Below, piece by piece: positions 26,799 through 35,951 of a stretch of DNA of 64,000 bases. The number at the start of each line of letters is the position of its first letter. Within the stretch, counting starts at the first letter, position 1. Made by a program: the position numbers and the translations under genes. The DNA lies in contig NZ_CP060716.1 in the NCBI RefSeq assembly GCF_014396385.1, forward strand, positions 1,984,001 through 2,048,000, read 5' to 3'. This stretch comes from Leucobacter denitrificans (GTDB lineage: Bacteria; Actinomycetota; Actinomycetes; Actinomycetales; Microbacteriaceae). The notes beneath the pieces were generated by a model, which ran no database searches, was not told the DNA's origin, and saw nothing but the letters and a program-made list of their open reading frames with translations.

Positions 26799-27133
26799 AA
26801 TGCGACCTCCGCGTAAATTTCGTGCGTGTAGGGGAGCCTGGCCGATGAGAGTGCGATTCGGTAGTCATCTGGTGATGCGACGCGACGAAGCGGTGTTCCC
26901 TCCTCGCGGTAGTGGGGCAGCGCAAGCCTCGCGTGCCCCTGTGGAGGAAGCCCACTTGCAGGCACGACTCGCCACCAGGCCACCGCGTGACCGTAGAGCG
27001 CCATGACGCGGCCGACGGCGCGCGGTGCCTCTGACCCAATCGCGATTCCAACGTCACCATAGGTCATCACGCGCCCGCTCGGAATTCGTTCGACCACCGC
27101 AAGTACAGCGTTGACGAACTCCTGATTTGGCAC
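26795..27133 (-). CDS. Alkyltransferase-like protein (ATL, MGMT family)
   Basis: This 112-residue protein has the O6-alkylguanine transferase DNA-binding fold: VVERIPSGRVMTYGDVGIAIG and RAVGRVMALYG. At the usual active-site position it has WWRVVPASGLPP and no PCHR cysteine motif. It is therefore an alkyltransferase-like protein, a class that binds alkylated guanine and hands it to nucleotide excision repair. Start is GTG 27133 with TAAGCT at 27140-27145 exactly 6 nt upstream, so leaderless. It is co-translated with the LysR-type protein. Confidence 0.88.
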   Translation of the reverse strand: MPNQEFVNAVLAVVERIPSGRVMTYGDVGIAIGSEAPRAVGRVMALYGHAVAWWRVVPASGLPPQGHARLALPHYREEGTPLRRVASPDDYRIALSSARLPYTHEIYAEVAF

Positions 27134-27167
27134 GCGTACAGCTTACGCGCTCGAAGCGAGCAGCACG

Positions 27168-27902
27168 TTAGCCGATTTCAGAGACGCCGAGCAGCGTACC
27201 GATTGTGTACGTCGCGGCTACGGCGATTCCCCCGAAGATTAACTGTCTTACAGATCCCCAGAGCCAGTTATGTTTGGTGGTGACTGCTGCGAGACCGCCA
27301 GCGACAAGTAACCCAACGCCACCGAATGCGAGGCCGATCCAGAGATTCCCGAAGCCGAACACGAACGGGATGATCGGAATGAATGCTCCAATTGCGAATG
27401 ATAGGAACGACGAAACTGCTGCGACGAGGGGCGAAGGTCGTTCCTCAAGATTGAGGCCCAGCTCGTGGGTGATGTGCACGCGAACGGCGCGCTCGTCGTT
27501 CTTGTGCACCTGCGCTGCGGCGAGGTTCGCGATTTCTGCGCTCATACCGACTCGAGTGAACAGTGCGGTCAGTTCGGCCTGCTCGCCCTCGGGGTTGCGC
27601 GCGTGGGCTTCTCGTTCGGTACGCACCTCTGCATCGAGTTGCTCGTTTGCGGTTCGCACGGAGGTGAACTCGCCGAGGGCCATAGAAACAGCGCCCGCGA
27701 TAAGGCCCGAAATGCCGGTAATTGCCACGATCGGATTCGATGCTCCGGCTGCTGCGATGCCCGCAATGAGACCACTGTTCGATACCAGTCCGTCCATGGC
27801 GCCAAACACCGTGGCGCGCAACCAACCCGACGAAGTGTCTGAATGATGATGGTCGTAGTCGTGCGGCCGCGCGATGTCGTGCGGCTCGTGAACGTTGTTC
27901 AC
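27168..27902 (-). CDS. VIT1/CCC1 family transporter (Fe2+/Mn2+)
   Basis: This 244-residue integral membrane protein has the family's N-terminal signature LRATVFGAMDGLVSNSGLIAGIAAAG and a His-rich leader (HDYDHHHSD). A cytosolic metal-binding helical hairpin follows, with ALGEFTSVRTANEQLDAEVRTEREAHA, then three further membrane segments. VIT1/CCC1 proteins move Fe2+ or Mn2+ out of the cytosol. Start is GTG 27902 with AAAGAGGAC just upstream. I see no clear IdeR box in the 130-nt upstream gap, only a weak AACCTTAACGCTAAC at 27947-27961. Confidence 0.9.
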   Translation of the reverse strand: MNNVHEPHDIARPHDYDHHHSDTSSGWLRATVFGAMDGLVSNSGLIAGIAAAGASNPIVAITGISGLIAGAVSMALGEFTSVRTANEQLDAEVRTEREAHARNPEGEQAELTALFTRVGMSAEIANLAAAQVHKNDERAVRVHITHELGLNLEERPSPLVAAVSSFLSFAIGAFIPIIPFVFGFGNLWIGLAFGGVGLLVAGGLAAVTTKHNWLWGSVRQLIFGGIAVAATYTIGTLLGVSEIG

Positions 27903-28032
27903 CGTGTCCTCTTTCGTGTGTCAACACGCGGCAAATATGCTGCGCAAACCTTAACGCTAACAACAGTGCGCGGAGAGGGAGTAGCCTCAGTTTGACCTCG
28001 CCTAGGCGATGCTCGGAGTTCGATATGGCGAA

Positions 28033-28548
28033 CTACAGAATCGTGATCGAAGTGGCCTGCCAGCGATTGCGCGTCTGCTCGAATCGGAGTGCGATAGCGC
28101 GGCAACGCCCAGAAACGTCGACGAGCACGGTAGCCTCGATGACCCGCCGCGTTGGCTGTGAGGTGCGCACACGGCGCACTGACGGAACATGCCTGCGCGA
28201 ATCACGATAGAGCGAACGACGTTCGATGGTTAGTGCACGGTATTGCGAGAGTTCTTGGGAGACGTTGTACGAGATCCACCTTCCAAGCTGGCTGACGCTT
28301 CTCGTGCCCTCCACAGCCTCGAATGCGAAAATCGCGATCTTGCTAATGGTGGTTTCTGAAAGGGAAGGGCGAAGTGGCGTTCGTGCGAGGTTAGTGTCTG
28401 CCGCCCTGGGGGAATCGCAGGGCCCGGGGGAATCGTGCGGTTCGCGTGGTTCGTGAGACTCAACCGCACGCAGTATTGGTGGTGGGGGAGTCTGAACCTC
28501 AACGAGCTCAAAGGAATTCGCGGGGACTCGGAGGGCAACGGCACTCAT
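28033..28548 (-). CDS. Rv3235-family protein
   Basis: The 171-residue protein has a Pro/His/Asp-rich N-terminus (residues 20-60). Its C-terminal domain is of the type seen in the actinobacterial Rv3235 family: ISKIAIFAFEAVEGTRSVSQLGRWISYNVSQEL, then RRHVPSVRRVRTSQPTRRVIEATVLVDVSGRCRAIALRFEQTRNRWQATSI. Function is unknown; the family is often encoded near secA or helicase genes. Start is placed at ATG 28548, with AGAAAG about 8 nt upstream. It is divergent from the PdtaS-like kinase. Confidence 0.75.
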   Translation of the reverse strand: MSAVALRVPANSFELVEVQTPPPPILRAVESHEPREPHDSPGPCDSPRAADTNLARTPLRPSLSETTISKIAIFAFEAVEGTRSVSQLGRWISYNVSQELSQYRALTIERRSLYRDSRRHVPSVRRVRTSQPTRRVIEATVLVDVSGRCRAIALRFEQTRNRWQATSITIL

Positions 28549-28730
28549 TGCACTGCTTTCTAAATAGGTGATGGACGGTTCATCCCCACGCAGAACCTTG
28601 GTGTGAGGCACAACGTTACGTGTCTGCACTTTGCCAGCGTCAAGTGTTCAATACCGCCAGGTACTTTTCGACCTGTGTAAAGCTGTATCGAACGCTCCGC
28701 GCGGTTCAAAAGGTGCTTTAGGCTTGTGCC

Positions 28731-30239
28731 GTGGCAACTCTTCGTAATCTCGCAACCAAGTACTCGGAACTCACCGAAGAGGAGCTCGCCTGGCTTGAAC
28801 ACCTCGCGCTTGAGCTCCCGCTACTTGCAGACGTCGCACTCAGCGATGTGGTGATCTGGGTGCCGACTGAGAACGAGGATTACCTCGCGGTCGCGCACAG
28901 CCGCCCGACCGGGTACGTCACGCTGTTTTATAGAGACATCATTGGCGATTTTCTGCGCCCCGACTGGCGCGAAGTTGTGGATAAGGCGCTTGAGACAGGG
29001 CAGCCAGCGGCATCGACGTCACCAGCTTGGTATGAAGAGAACCCGATGAGGCTCACTGCCTATTCGATCAGCCGTCGCGATGCTTCTGGCGCGGTGATCG
29101 GGCCGATTGCGGTCGCGACGGTGCACACGAGTGCGAACGATGTGCAGCACGCATCGCGAATCGCCGCTGCATTCCGCGAGGTGTCGACAGATTTGTTCGG
29201 CATGATCCAGACCGGCGCGTTTCCCACTCCCGGAGGCGCGGGGGGCCAACAGGGCGCGCCGAGGGCAACAGACGGTCTTGTGCGGGTGAACCTCGAAGGC
29301 GTTGCAACGTTCGTGAGCCCAAACACGCAGACCACCTTTACGCTGCTCGGGTACCGCGACGAGATCGAAGACCAGAACTTCTCCGAGGTGGTGCAGGAGA
29401 TACTGAAAGGCCAGTTCGACACCAATGAGTCGCTGCCGCTCATTTGCCAGGGCAAGGTTGCGAAGCGCACCGAGGTGTTTGTGCGCGGTCACTCGATCGC
29501 ACTGCGATCGATCCCCGTGTACCGCAATGGTGAGCGGGTCGGCGGCGTCGTGCTTACGCGTGACGTGAGCGACCTTCGCCAGCAGGCGCAAGAGCTCATT
29601 ACGAAAGACGCGACGATCCGTGAGATCCACCATCGCGTGAAGAACAATCTGCAGACTGTGGCTTCGCTACTGCGGGTGCAGGCGCGCCGCGCGCGTTCCG
29701 AAGAAGCGAAACAGGTGCTCGGTCAGGCAATGCGTCGCGTTGCCGCGATCGCGGTCGTGCACGACACGCTGTCGACTGGCCTCGCTCAGATCGTCGATTT
29801 TGACGTGGTCTTCGAGCGCGTGCTCGGACTTGCCGCCGAGGTCGCCTCGCTGCACGGCACGACGGTGCACCCGCGCAAGGAGGGCAGTTTTGGAGAGCTG
29901 CCATCTGAATACGCGACACCGCTCGCGCTCGCGCTCACCGAGGTGGTGACGAACGCGGTCGAACATGGGCTTGCGGGCCGCGAGGGCGAGGTGTTCATTC
30001 GGGCAGATCGCACGCCGGAGCGGCTCGGCGTCGAGGTCATCGACACCGGCACTGGCCTCCCCGGCGGAACCGTCGGTGATGGACTCGGCACTCAGATTGT
30101 GCGCACCCTCATTGAGGGCGAGTTGGGTGGATCGATTTCGTGGGGTGCCGACTCAGGTGGTGGCACTCGAGTGGTGATTGAGATCCCGCTTCACTGGCTC
30201 GCTGCCGAAACGCGCCCTATCCCGAAGGTCATGCAGTAG
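28731..30239 (+). CDS. pdtaS: PdtaS-like sensor histidine kinase
   Basis: This 502-residue cytosolic kinase matches PdtaS of actinobacteria. The N-terminal GAF-type domain shows LEHLALELPLLADVALSDVVIWVPT. A PAS domain covers about residues 180-290. The HisKA_2 phosphoacceptor is in IREIHHRVKNNLQTVASLLRVQARR, and the HATPase part has ALALTEVVTNAVEHGL, VEVIDTGTGLPGG and DGLGTQIVRTLIEGELGGS. PdtaS signals to PdtaR, an ANTAR RNA-binding regulator, which is not in the window. Start is GTG 28731 with TAGGCT at 28719-28724, again the leaderless spacing. It is convergent, with a 5-nt gap, with the membrane protein at 30245. Confidence 0.9.
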   Translation: MATLRNLATKYSELTEEELAWLEHLALELPLLADVALSDVVIWVPTENEDYLAVAHSRPTGYVTLFYRDIIGDFLRPDWREVVDKALETGQPAASTSPAWYEENPMRLTAYSISRRDASGAVIGPIAVATVHTSANDVQHASRIAAAFREVSTDLFGMIQTGAFPTPGGAGGQQGAPRATDGLVRVNLEGVATFVSPNTQTTFTLLGYRDEIEDQNFSEVVQEILKGQFDTNESLPLICQGKVAKRTEVFVRGHSIALRSIPVYRNGERVGGVVLTRDVSDLRQQAQELITKDATIREIHHRVKNNLQTVASLLRVQARRARSEEAKQVLGQAMRRVAAIAVVHDTLSTGLAQIVDFDVVFERVLGLAAEVASLHGTTVHPRKEGSFGELPSEYATPLALALTEVVTNAVEHGLAGREGEVFIRADRTPERLGVEVIDTGTGLPGGTVGDGLGTQIVRTLIEGELGGSISWGADSGGGTRVVIEIPLHWLAAETRPIPKVMQ

Positions 30240-30244
30240 AACGC

Positions 30245-30625
30245 TTATCGGTTCTGCCGAGAGTTTCGAAGTAGCACAGCGATTCCAACGACGAGCAGCA
30301 GCGCACCGACGCCAATGATGGTCGTGATGAGCCAGGTAGTCGTGTCGACCGACCAGCCCTCAGTGCGCACAAAGACGTAGGCGCAGAACACGAGGATCAG
30401 CGAGCCCCAGACGATTGGACTCGTGCGCGGGGTTGGTTTTGTGGTCCGCTTCGAGTCTGCAGCGAGTGGTGCAGCCGCGGTGGAGTCTGTGGCAGCTGCG
30501 GCCCGTTGCTCGGGCATTGGTGTCGTGGGGACAGTGTTTGCGGCTTCAGTCGCGGGCGGCGCCGGTGGAGTCGGCGCCTCGCCGTACTGCTCTGGCTCCG
30601 GTGGTGTGAGTGGTTCGGTGTTCAT
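30245..30625 (-). CDS. Small Pro/Thr/Ala-rich membrane protein
   Basis: The 126-residue protein has a disordered, Pro/Thr/Ala-rich cytoplasmic N-terminus (residues 1-68) and two membrane helices (VWGSLILVFCAYVFV and LITTIIGVGALLLVVGIAVLL) ending in a basic tail. It overlaps the stop of the PspC gene by 4 nt (ATGA), so it belongs to that unit and may act in the same envelope-stress function. No domain recognised. Confidence 0.75.
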   Translation of the reverse strand: MNTEPLTPPEPEQYGEAPTPPAPPATEAANTVPTTPMPEQRAAAATDSTAAAPLAADSKRTTKPTPRTSPIVWGSLILVFCAYVFVRTEGWSVDTTTWLITTIIGVGALLLVVGIAVLLRNSRQNR

Positions 30626-32157
30626 CGTGCGTACTCCTCTGCGGGCAAACGTTCAGAAAGTGAGAGCGCGGGATCAGCCAGCTCGTTGAGTTCTGCCTGG
30701 TCTTCCGCGATGGATCGCAGCAGTGAGCGCGTGGTCTGCAATCCGTCTGGGTACTCGACGCGAACATTTCCGCCGAGCATGTAGACGGTCACGTGGGCTG
30801 CAGCCGTCTTGCCCTCGGTGAGATCGAACGTGCGACTGAGGAACGGGCCTGCGCTGTAACCCGATCCACCAGAGAGCGATGGACCAGATATATTGCCGGC
30901 GAGCAGATTTACCGTAACCACCACAGGTTCATCGTCAGGCACCGTCACAACAGAGTTGCCAGCGAGGTGCCACACCTGGACGTCGTCGAAGCTGGAACTG
31001 GCAGAGAATTCGTCGACGTGCACACGAGACGATCCCGCGATCAGCACGGCGCCGGGCGCCTCGTTCCCAACCTCCATGATCCCAAACGGCTGGAACCGCG
31101 AACCCCACGGCACAATCGTCGTTGCGATGAGTGCGACGACACCACAGAACGCGAGGAAGCCTACCCATCCGGTGTGACGCCCACGAATGCCCGCAATAAT
31201 GAGCGAGATCGCGAACACCACTGTTGCGCCGAGCGTTGCGGCAATGACCACATTCAGGTTGTTGGGATTGGCCCCGAAGACTCCGTTGTTCAGCGTCCAC
31301 AGAGCTGCCCCTCCCGCTGCGAGCAGCGCAAATGCGAGGGTGATGACGACGTGAGCTGCACCGAGGCGGTAGGTATCGTGTTGCTCCGCGAAACGCGCGC
31401 TCCACTCATCGGTCTGCTTTCCGATGTCTTCACCCCACTTGCTCGCGCGCTCACTGAATTCGCTCGCGCTCGCGGAGATCCGCTCACCGAGGTCGTTTGC
31501 CTGCGCGGTAAATCGCTGCCCAAAGTCACTCGTGGGTGCATCGCTAGCCGTGTGTCCCGGGTTCGTGGTGTAGCTCGCGCTCGCAGCGGGTCCCGCGTTT
31601 GCGGTGGATCCTTCGCTCGTGACGTGCTCGTCGGTAGAGAGACGTTCCTCGTCGCGCACCTTTCGCCCGTGTTTCAGGAACAGCTGACCGGCGAGAATGA
31701 TTGCCGCAGTCACGGCCACGATCCATACCAAAACAATCGTCAGTGTCGACAGCCACTCAGGTATGCCCAGTACATTCCACAGGCTCCAGCTCCCAAACGG
31801 CGTACCGAACAGGAATGGAAGCACGATGATCGCTCCGACCGCGACAGTTACGACGACCGCCGCGGTCCCGCCTCGCCCCCGGAAGACCTCCTCGAGGTGA
31901 ATCCGCCCGTTGCCGCCCGGCAGCAGCAGCCATCCGGCGAGGTAGAGCAGAATACCCGGGCCGCCGAGCAGGGCGAGTACCACGAAAATTCCGCGTACGA
32001 TCAGTGGATCGATACCGGCACGCTGCGCAATTCCGCCTGCCACGCCGGCGAACCAACGGTCTGAGCCGCGCTCGATTCGAAGGCCACGAAGCCAATTGAA
32101 AAAGCCCGAGCCAAAGGGTGCCTGCCCGGCACCTGAGGATGGAGTTTGTTCGTTCAT
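30622..32157 (-). CDS. PspC-domain membrane protein with LiaF-like C-terminus
   Basis: The protein has about 511 residues. A PspC domain (residues 20-85) shows RGSDRWFAGVAGGIAQRAGIDPLIVRGIFVVLALLGGPGILLYLAGWLLLP. Further membrane helices and a linker with ERISASASEFSERASKWGEDIGKQTDEWSARF follow, then a C-terminal beta-type domain (DEFSASSSFDDVQVWHLAGNSVVTVPDDEPVVVTVNLLAGNI…) resembling the LiaF/DUF2154-type sensor partner. Start is ATG 32157 (MNEQTPSSGAG), with CACACT 6 nt upstream as a possible -10. It is divergent from a PspC-containing histidine kinase and its regulator, an arrangement typical of actinobacterial envelope-stress modules in which the membrane protein modulates the kinase. 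Confidence 0.85.
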   Translation of the reverse strand: MNEQTPSSGAGQAPFGSGFFNWLRGLRIERGSDRWFAGVAGGIAQRAGIDPLIVRGIFVVLALLGGPGILLYLAGWLLLPGGNGRIHLEEVFRGRGGTAAVVVTVAVGAIIVLPFLFGTPFGSWSLWNVLGIPEWLSTLTIVLVWIVAVTAAIILAGQLFLKHGRKVRDEERLSTDEHVTSEGSTANAGPAASASYTTNPGHTASDAPTSDFGQRFTAQANDLGERISASASEFSERASKWGEDIGKQTDEWSARFAEQHDTYRLGAAHVVITLAFALLAAGGAALWTLNNGVFGANPNNLNVVIAATLGATVVFAISLIIAGIRGRHTGWVGFLAFCGVVALIATTIVPWGSRFQPFGIMEVGNEAPGAVLIAGSSRVHVDEFSASSSFDDVQVWHLAGNSVVTVPDDEPVVVTVNLLAGNISGPSLSGGSGYSAGPFLSRTFDLTEGKTAAAHVTVYMLGGNVRVEYPDGLQTTRSLLRSIAEDQAELNELADPALSLSERLPAEEYAR

Positions 32158-32270
32158 ACTTCGAGTGTGCTGGGAATTTTGCGCGCACACCATCAGGGAT
32201 CACCCTGAGCCCACCCTGGTTTGGTTCCCTGAGGCGTGTGAATGTCGGAGCCTAATGCTTTGATAGAAGC

Positions 32271-33680
32271 ATGACGACTCCGGCTGCCGACAGACTGCCG
32301 CTCACGCGCGCGAGCGACGAGCGCATGCTCGCCGGCGTGTGTGGTGGTCTCGCTACTCACCTCGGTTTTCCGGTGCTTGGGGTGCGCATTGCGATGTTGA
32401 TCTTCGCATTGCTCGGTGGGGCTGGTGGGTTGTTCTATGTCTGGTTGTGGATCACGGTTCCACCAGAAGGAGAAACAGACGGCATTGTTCCGTTGCGGCG
32501 CGCACTCACGAAGCCCGCAACCGGGCAAACGTCGTATTCGGCGGCGCCCCTGCGGGAGGATCGGGTCGACCAGCTAGGCCCGCAAACACGTGAAACGCGT
32601 TCTACGCCGGATTTTTCTGTGCCGACTTCTTCTGTGCCGGTTCGGGTGGCATCTGCGTCTGGCGAGCCGCCCGCGGCCACACACGCGGCGGAGGCGCCAC
32701 AGCGACGCACGAAGTGGCCGGTTGCAGAGTTGCTGCTCGGCACTTGTCTAGTGCTCGTCGGGGTTCTGCTCGTGTTGCAGCAGCTCGGGGTCGAACTGCA
32801 GCTCACGGTCATCTTGCCAGGGCTCGCAGTGCTCGTCGGCGTTGGCCTCACCTGGTGGCAAATTGCAGATCGCGAGCGACCAGACCGCAACCAGCTGCCG
32901 CGAGTTCTCGCCGCGCTCGCGCTCGTCGCGGTCGGTGTGCTCATGTTTTTTGTGACCTCAGATGCACCGAGCACCTGGACTGTCATTACTGCCGCACTCG
33001 CTGTGCTCGCCGGGGTCGCACTCGCGATTGCGCCTTGGTTGCTGAGGCTGAACCGCGAGCTCATTGCCGAGCGTGCTGGTCACGCACGCGAGGCAGAACG
33101 CTCAGAAATTGCAGCGCACCTACACGACTCAGTGCTTCAGACCCTCGCGCTCATTCAGCAGCGATCAGAGCCCGGCAGCGAGGTCGCTCGCCTCGCGAGA
33201 GGCCAGGAGCGTGAGCTGCGTGATTGGCTGTTCCGTGCGGGTGACGGCGGCGCGCAGACTCCTCGGGAATCGCTCGCGTCAGAGTTGCGGGCTCATGCGG
33301 CGGTGCTCGAGAACGACCACGCGGTGCGCTTCGAAACGGTGAGCGTTGGCGAAGAGGTCGTCGCACCCGAAGCGATTGTTGCAGCAGCCAAAGAGGCCAT
33401 GCTCAATGCTGCGCGCCACGCTGGAGGGAACGTGACGGTATACGCAGAGGTCTCGCCCTACCGCGTGGCAATCGATGTGACAGATCGAGGGCCGGGCCTC
33501 GACCTCAATGCGCTACCAGACGGGCGCATGGGGGTGCGCGAGTCGATTCTCGGACGAATGTCACGAGCGGGTGGCTCGGCAAACATCGTTGCAGGCCCCG
33601 GTGGCACCGGAACATCTATACGGCTTGAGATGCCTCGGGAGCATGTCTCAGTGCCAGAAGCCTCAGGAGGCACAGTATGA
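32271..33680 (+). CDS. PspC-domain sensor histidine kinase (NarL/LiaS type)
   Basis: This 469-residue kinase has an N-terminal PspC domain (ASDERMLAGVCGGLATHLGFPVLGVRIAMLIFALLGGAGGLFYVWLWITVPP). Several membrane helices follow (about residues 150-260), then a HisKA_3 phosphoacceptor in AERSEIAAHLHDSVLQTLALIQQ, and an HATPase domain with AAKEAMLNAARHAGGNVTVY and IDVTDRGPGLDLNALPDGRMGVRESILGRM. It overlaps the response-regulator gene by 4 nt. Pairing with the divergent PspC/LiaF-like protein suggests sensing of cell-envelope damage. The start codon is ATG 32271; no strong ribosome binding site was seen. Confidence 0.9.
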   Translation: MTTPAADRLPLTRASDERMLAGVCGGLATHLGFPVLGVRIAMLIFALLGGAGGLFYVWLWITVPPEGETDGIVPLRRALTKPATGQTSYSAAPLREDRVDQLGPQTRETRSTPDFSVPTSSVPVRVASASGEPPAATHAAEAPQRRTKWPVAELLLGTCLVLVGVLLVLQQLGVELQLTVILPGLAVLVGVGLTWWQIADRERPDRNQLPRVLAALALVAVGVLMFFVTSDAPSTWTVITAALAVLAGVALAIAPWLLRLNRELIAERAGHAREAERSEIAAHLHDSVLQTLALIQQRSEPGSEVARLARGQERELRDWLFRAGDGGAQTPRESLASELRAHAAVLENDHAVRFETVSVGEEVVAPEAIVAAAKEAMLNAARHAGGNVTVYAEVSPYRVAIDVTDRGPGLDLNALPDGRMGVRESILGRMSRAGGSANIVAGPGGTGTSIRLEMPREHVSVPEASGGTV

Positions 33681-34342
33681 GCGATTCCCCGATTTCCGTA
33701 GTCATCGTCGACGACCATCAGATTTTTCGCACAGGCTTGCGTGCCGAACTTGGTCCAGAGGTCGATGTTGTCGGCGAAGCCGCAACGGTAGACGAGGCGG
33801 TTTCGGTCATTCCCGCTCTGAAGCCTGCGGTGGTGCTGCTCGACGTTCACCTTCCTGGTGGATCGGGCGGGGGCGGTGCCGAGGTGCTGCAGCGGTTGGC
33901 GGCAGACCCGAGTCTCGCCGACACACGATTTCTCGCGCTCAGCGTGTCAGACGCTGCTGACGACGTTGTGAGTGTGATTCGTGCTGGGGCTCGCGGCTAC
34001 CTCACCAAGACCGCGTCTGGTTCGGAGGTCACCCAGGCCGCAATTCGAGTGCGCGACGGCGACGCGGTGTTCTCGCCACGACTGGCGGGGTTCGTGCTCG
34101 ACGCTTTCGGCACCGGGGGTGGCGAAACGGCCGCAGCAGATGACGAACTCGACCGGTTGACCGCGCGCGAGCAAGAAGTCATGCGCATGATCGCGCGCGG
34201 CTATGCCTACAAAGAAGTCGCGGCCGAGCTGTTTCTCTCAATTAAGACCGTCGAGACCCACGTGTCGAGCGTGCTGCGCAAGCTGCAGCTCTCGAACCGC
34301 CACGAGCTCACGGCATGGGCGCTGAGCAAGCGGTTGCTCTAA
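33677..34342 (+). CDS. NarL/LuxR-family response regulator
   Basis: This 221-residue partner of the PspC kinase has a receiver domain with VVIVDDHQIFRTGLRAEL (acidic pocket), VVLLDVHLPGGSGGGGAEVL (phospho-aspartate) and RGYLTKTASGSEV (lysine switch). The C-terminal LuxR helix-turn-helix is DRLTAREQEVMRMIARGYAYKEVAAELFLSIKTVETHVSSVLRKLQL. The start overlaps the kinase stop (ATGA). Its stop TAA directly abuts the stop of the convergent mannosyltransferase gene with no base between. Confidence 0.93.
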   Translation: MSDSPISVVIVDDHQIFRTGLRAELGPEVDVVGEAATVDEAVSVIPALKPAVVLLDVHLPGGSGGGGAEVLQRLAADPSLADTRFLALSVSDAADDVVSVIRAGARGYLTKTASGSEVTQAAIRVRDGDAVFSPRLAGFVLDAFGTGGGETAAADDELDRLTAREQEVMRMIARGYAYKEVAAELFLSIKTVETHVSSVLRKLQLSNRHELTAWALSKRLL

Positions 34343-35923
34343 TTAGTCCCACCCCGGCAGCCAGTGGTGCCAGTGCCAGAACCAGTTTGGAATCGGCTCA
34401 CCAGACCACACAGGGAAGAAGAGCACCGCGAGGATGAGCGCCGCCGCAATGAAGAGTGCGGCCGCAAGGCGACGCCCGAGCAAAACTTCTGCATCGGGGC
34501 CTACGGTGGACCCAGATGCGTCCTCAGAAGCGACCTCACCTGGCTCACCGTTCAGACCAGACTCGCCGGACTCACCGATGAGGTTGGCATCACGCCCACC
34601 GCGTGCTCGGGGCAACAGCCTGCACCATTCACCAATGACCAACGCGATCGCGATCGCCGCAAACGGAGTGAGCACGACCGCATAAAACTGAAACACTGCG
34701 GGTCGCGAAAACGTGAGGATCCACGGGATCCACCCCGAGAGATACCCGGTGAGCACGAACGCCGACGTAAACACCAGGGTGCCGGGCGTGAACACGCGCC
34801 ATACGCGATCGGGGAATGAGCGGCGCGCGATCCACCACGCCAACACAATGAGCGCGACCACACCGCCGATGATGACTACGGGATTCGGTATCGATGAAAT
34901 CGCGGCCGTGTACCCGTCGCCGACGGTTGCCTCGTACATGCCCGTGGGCCTGAGAGCGAGTGGCCAAGTGAGCGGATCGGCGCGGTACGGATGCGGTGCC
35001 GACAACGTTGAGTGCCACGCGAAGATGTCGACGTGGTACGCCCACAGTTCGCTGATCCACGAACCAGACCCGCGACCCCAGCCGCCCGCGGTCACGATCC
35101 ACCCCGACCAGCTCGCGATGTACATGGCGAGGGTAGTCGGCAGCGCGATCAGCCCGGCAACCGCGGCCTGCAAGAGCGCCCGACCCCACGCCCGAACTTG
35201 GGAAGCACCGTGCGTGCGCGCGGACCTCAGTCGATAGGCCACGTCGCGCGCAGTTATGAGCAGGAGGAACGCCGCGAGGGGATACAGCCCCGACCACTTC
35301 ACGGAGGCAGCACACCCGAAAGCGACGGCGGCGGCGAAGAGCCACGGTCGCCACCACAGCACTTCGGGGTGTGAGGGGGTGGTGCGATCCACCACCCACA
35401 CATGATCGCGCCAGACGAACAATGCGCCGAGCACCACAAAAAACGTGAGAAACCCGTCGAGCAAACTCACGCGGGTGAGCGTGATGTGCACGCCGTCGAC
35501 CGCGAGCACGAGACCCGCGATGAGCGTGATGAACGTATTGCGGCTCATAAGCCAGGCGAGGCGCATCGTGACACCGACCGTCGCGACGCCGAACGCGGCG
35601 ACCGCGAACCGCCAGCCCCACGCAGAGTGCTCGCCGAACAAGAGAACCCCGAGGCCAATGAGCCACTTGCCGAGCGGCGGGTGCACCGCGAAGTCGGGGG
35701 AACTCAAGAACGTCGCCCCCATGCGCGTGTCGTCGTCGGGCCAATTCGTGGGGTAACCGTAGGCGAGCTGCGAGATCGCGTCGCGCACATAATACAGCTC
35801 ATCGAACACCAGTGAACCCGGCTGAGCGAGCGCCCAAAACCTTGCGAGCGATGCGATTGCGAGCACCGTCACTACGCCGATTGAGGTGAACCACCTCGAA
35901 TCTGAAAGTGTACGCGCGGGCAT
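34343..35923 (-). CDS. pmt: Dolichyl-phosphate-mannose-protein mannosyltransferase (PMT family)
   Basis: This 526-residue GT-C glycosyltransferase would transfer mannose from polyprenyl-phosphate-mannose to secreted proteins outside the membrane. The first loop carries the catalytic acidic pair in [23 protein letters not shown]. At least nine membrane helices are visible, with conserved loops [27 protein letters not shown] and [19 protein letters not shown] and the C-terminal [10 protein letters not shown]. Actinobacterial PMTs modify many lipoproteins, and the window encodes several (PstS, CapA-like, LpqE-like), though targeting is not shown. The ATG at 35923 has TAGGCT at 35930-35935 six bases upstream, so the mRNA is probably leaderless. 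The promoter is intertwined with that of proS. Confidence 0.92.
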   Translation of the reverse strand: MPARTLSDSRWFTSIGVVTVLAIASLARFWALAQPGSLVFDELYYVRDAISQLAYGYPTNWPDDDTRMGATFLSSPDFAVHPPLGKWLIGLGVLLFGEHSAWGWRFAVAAFGVATVGVTMRLAWLMSRNTFITLIAGLVLAVDGVHITLTRVSLLDGFLTFFVVLGALFVWRDHVWVVDRTTPSHPEVLWWRPWLFAAAVAFGCAASVKWSGLYPLAAFLLLITARDVAYRLRSARTHGASQVRAWGRALLQAAVAGLIALPTTLAMYIASWSGWIVTAGGWGRGSGSWISELWAYHVDIFAWHSTLSAPHPYRADPLTWPLALRPTGMYEATVGDGYTAAISSIPNPVVIIGGVVALIVLAWWIARRSFPDRVWRVFTPGTLVFTSAFVLTGYLSGWIPWILTFSRPAVFQFYAVVLTPFAAIAIALVIGEWCRLLPRARGGRDANLIGESGESGLNGEPGEVASEDASGSTVGPDAEVLLGRRLAAALFIAAALILAVLFFPVWSGEPIPNWFWHWHHWLPGWD

Positions 35924-35929
35924 GAAGCC

Positions 35930-35945
35930 AGCCTACGGCTACGAT
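35930..35945. promoter_or_regulatory. Back-to-back leaderless promoters of pmt and proS
   Basis: TAGGCT read on the minus strand (35930-35935) serves pmt, and TACGAT on the plus strand (35940-35945) serves proS. Each is exactly 6 nt from its start codon (35923 and 35952). The two -10 elements are only 4 bp apart, so both promoters cannot be occupied by RNA polymerase at once. Confidence 0.7.
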
Positions 35946-35951
35946 AGTGGG

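Noticed and set aside
27903..28032. IdeR box upstream of the VIT1-type metal transporter
   Set aside because: AACCTTAACGCTAAC shares only part of the consensus and lacks the second half-site.
30793..32064. 423-codon plus-strand frame opposite the PspC gene
   Set aside because: Antisense to a gene with clear PspC domain and membrane helices; composition is rich in Arg/Glu/Pro as typical of shadow frames.
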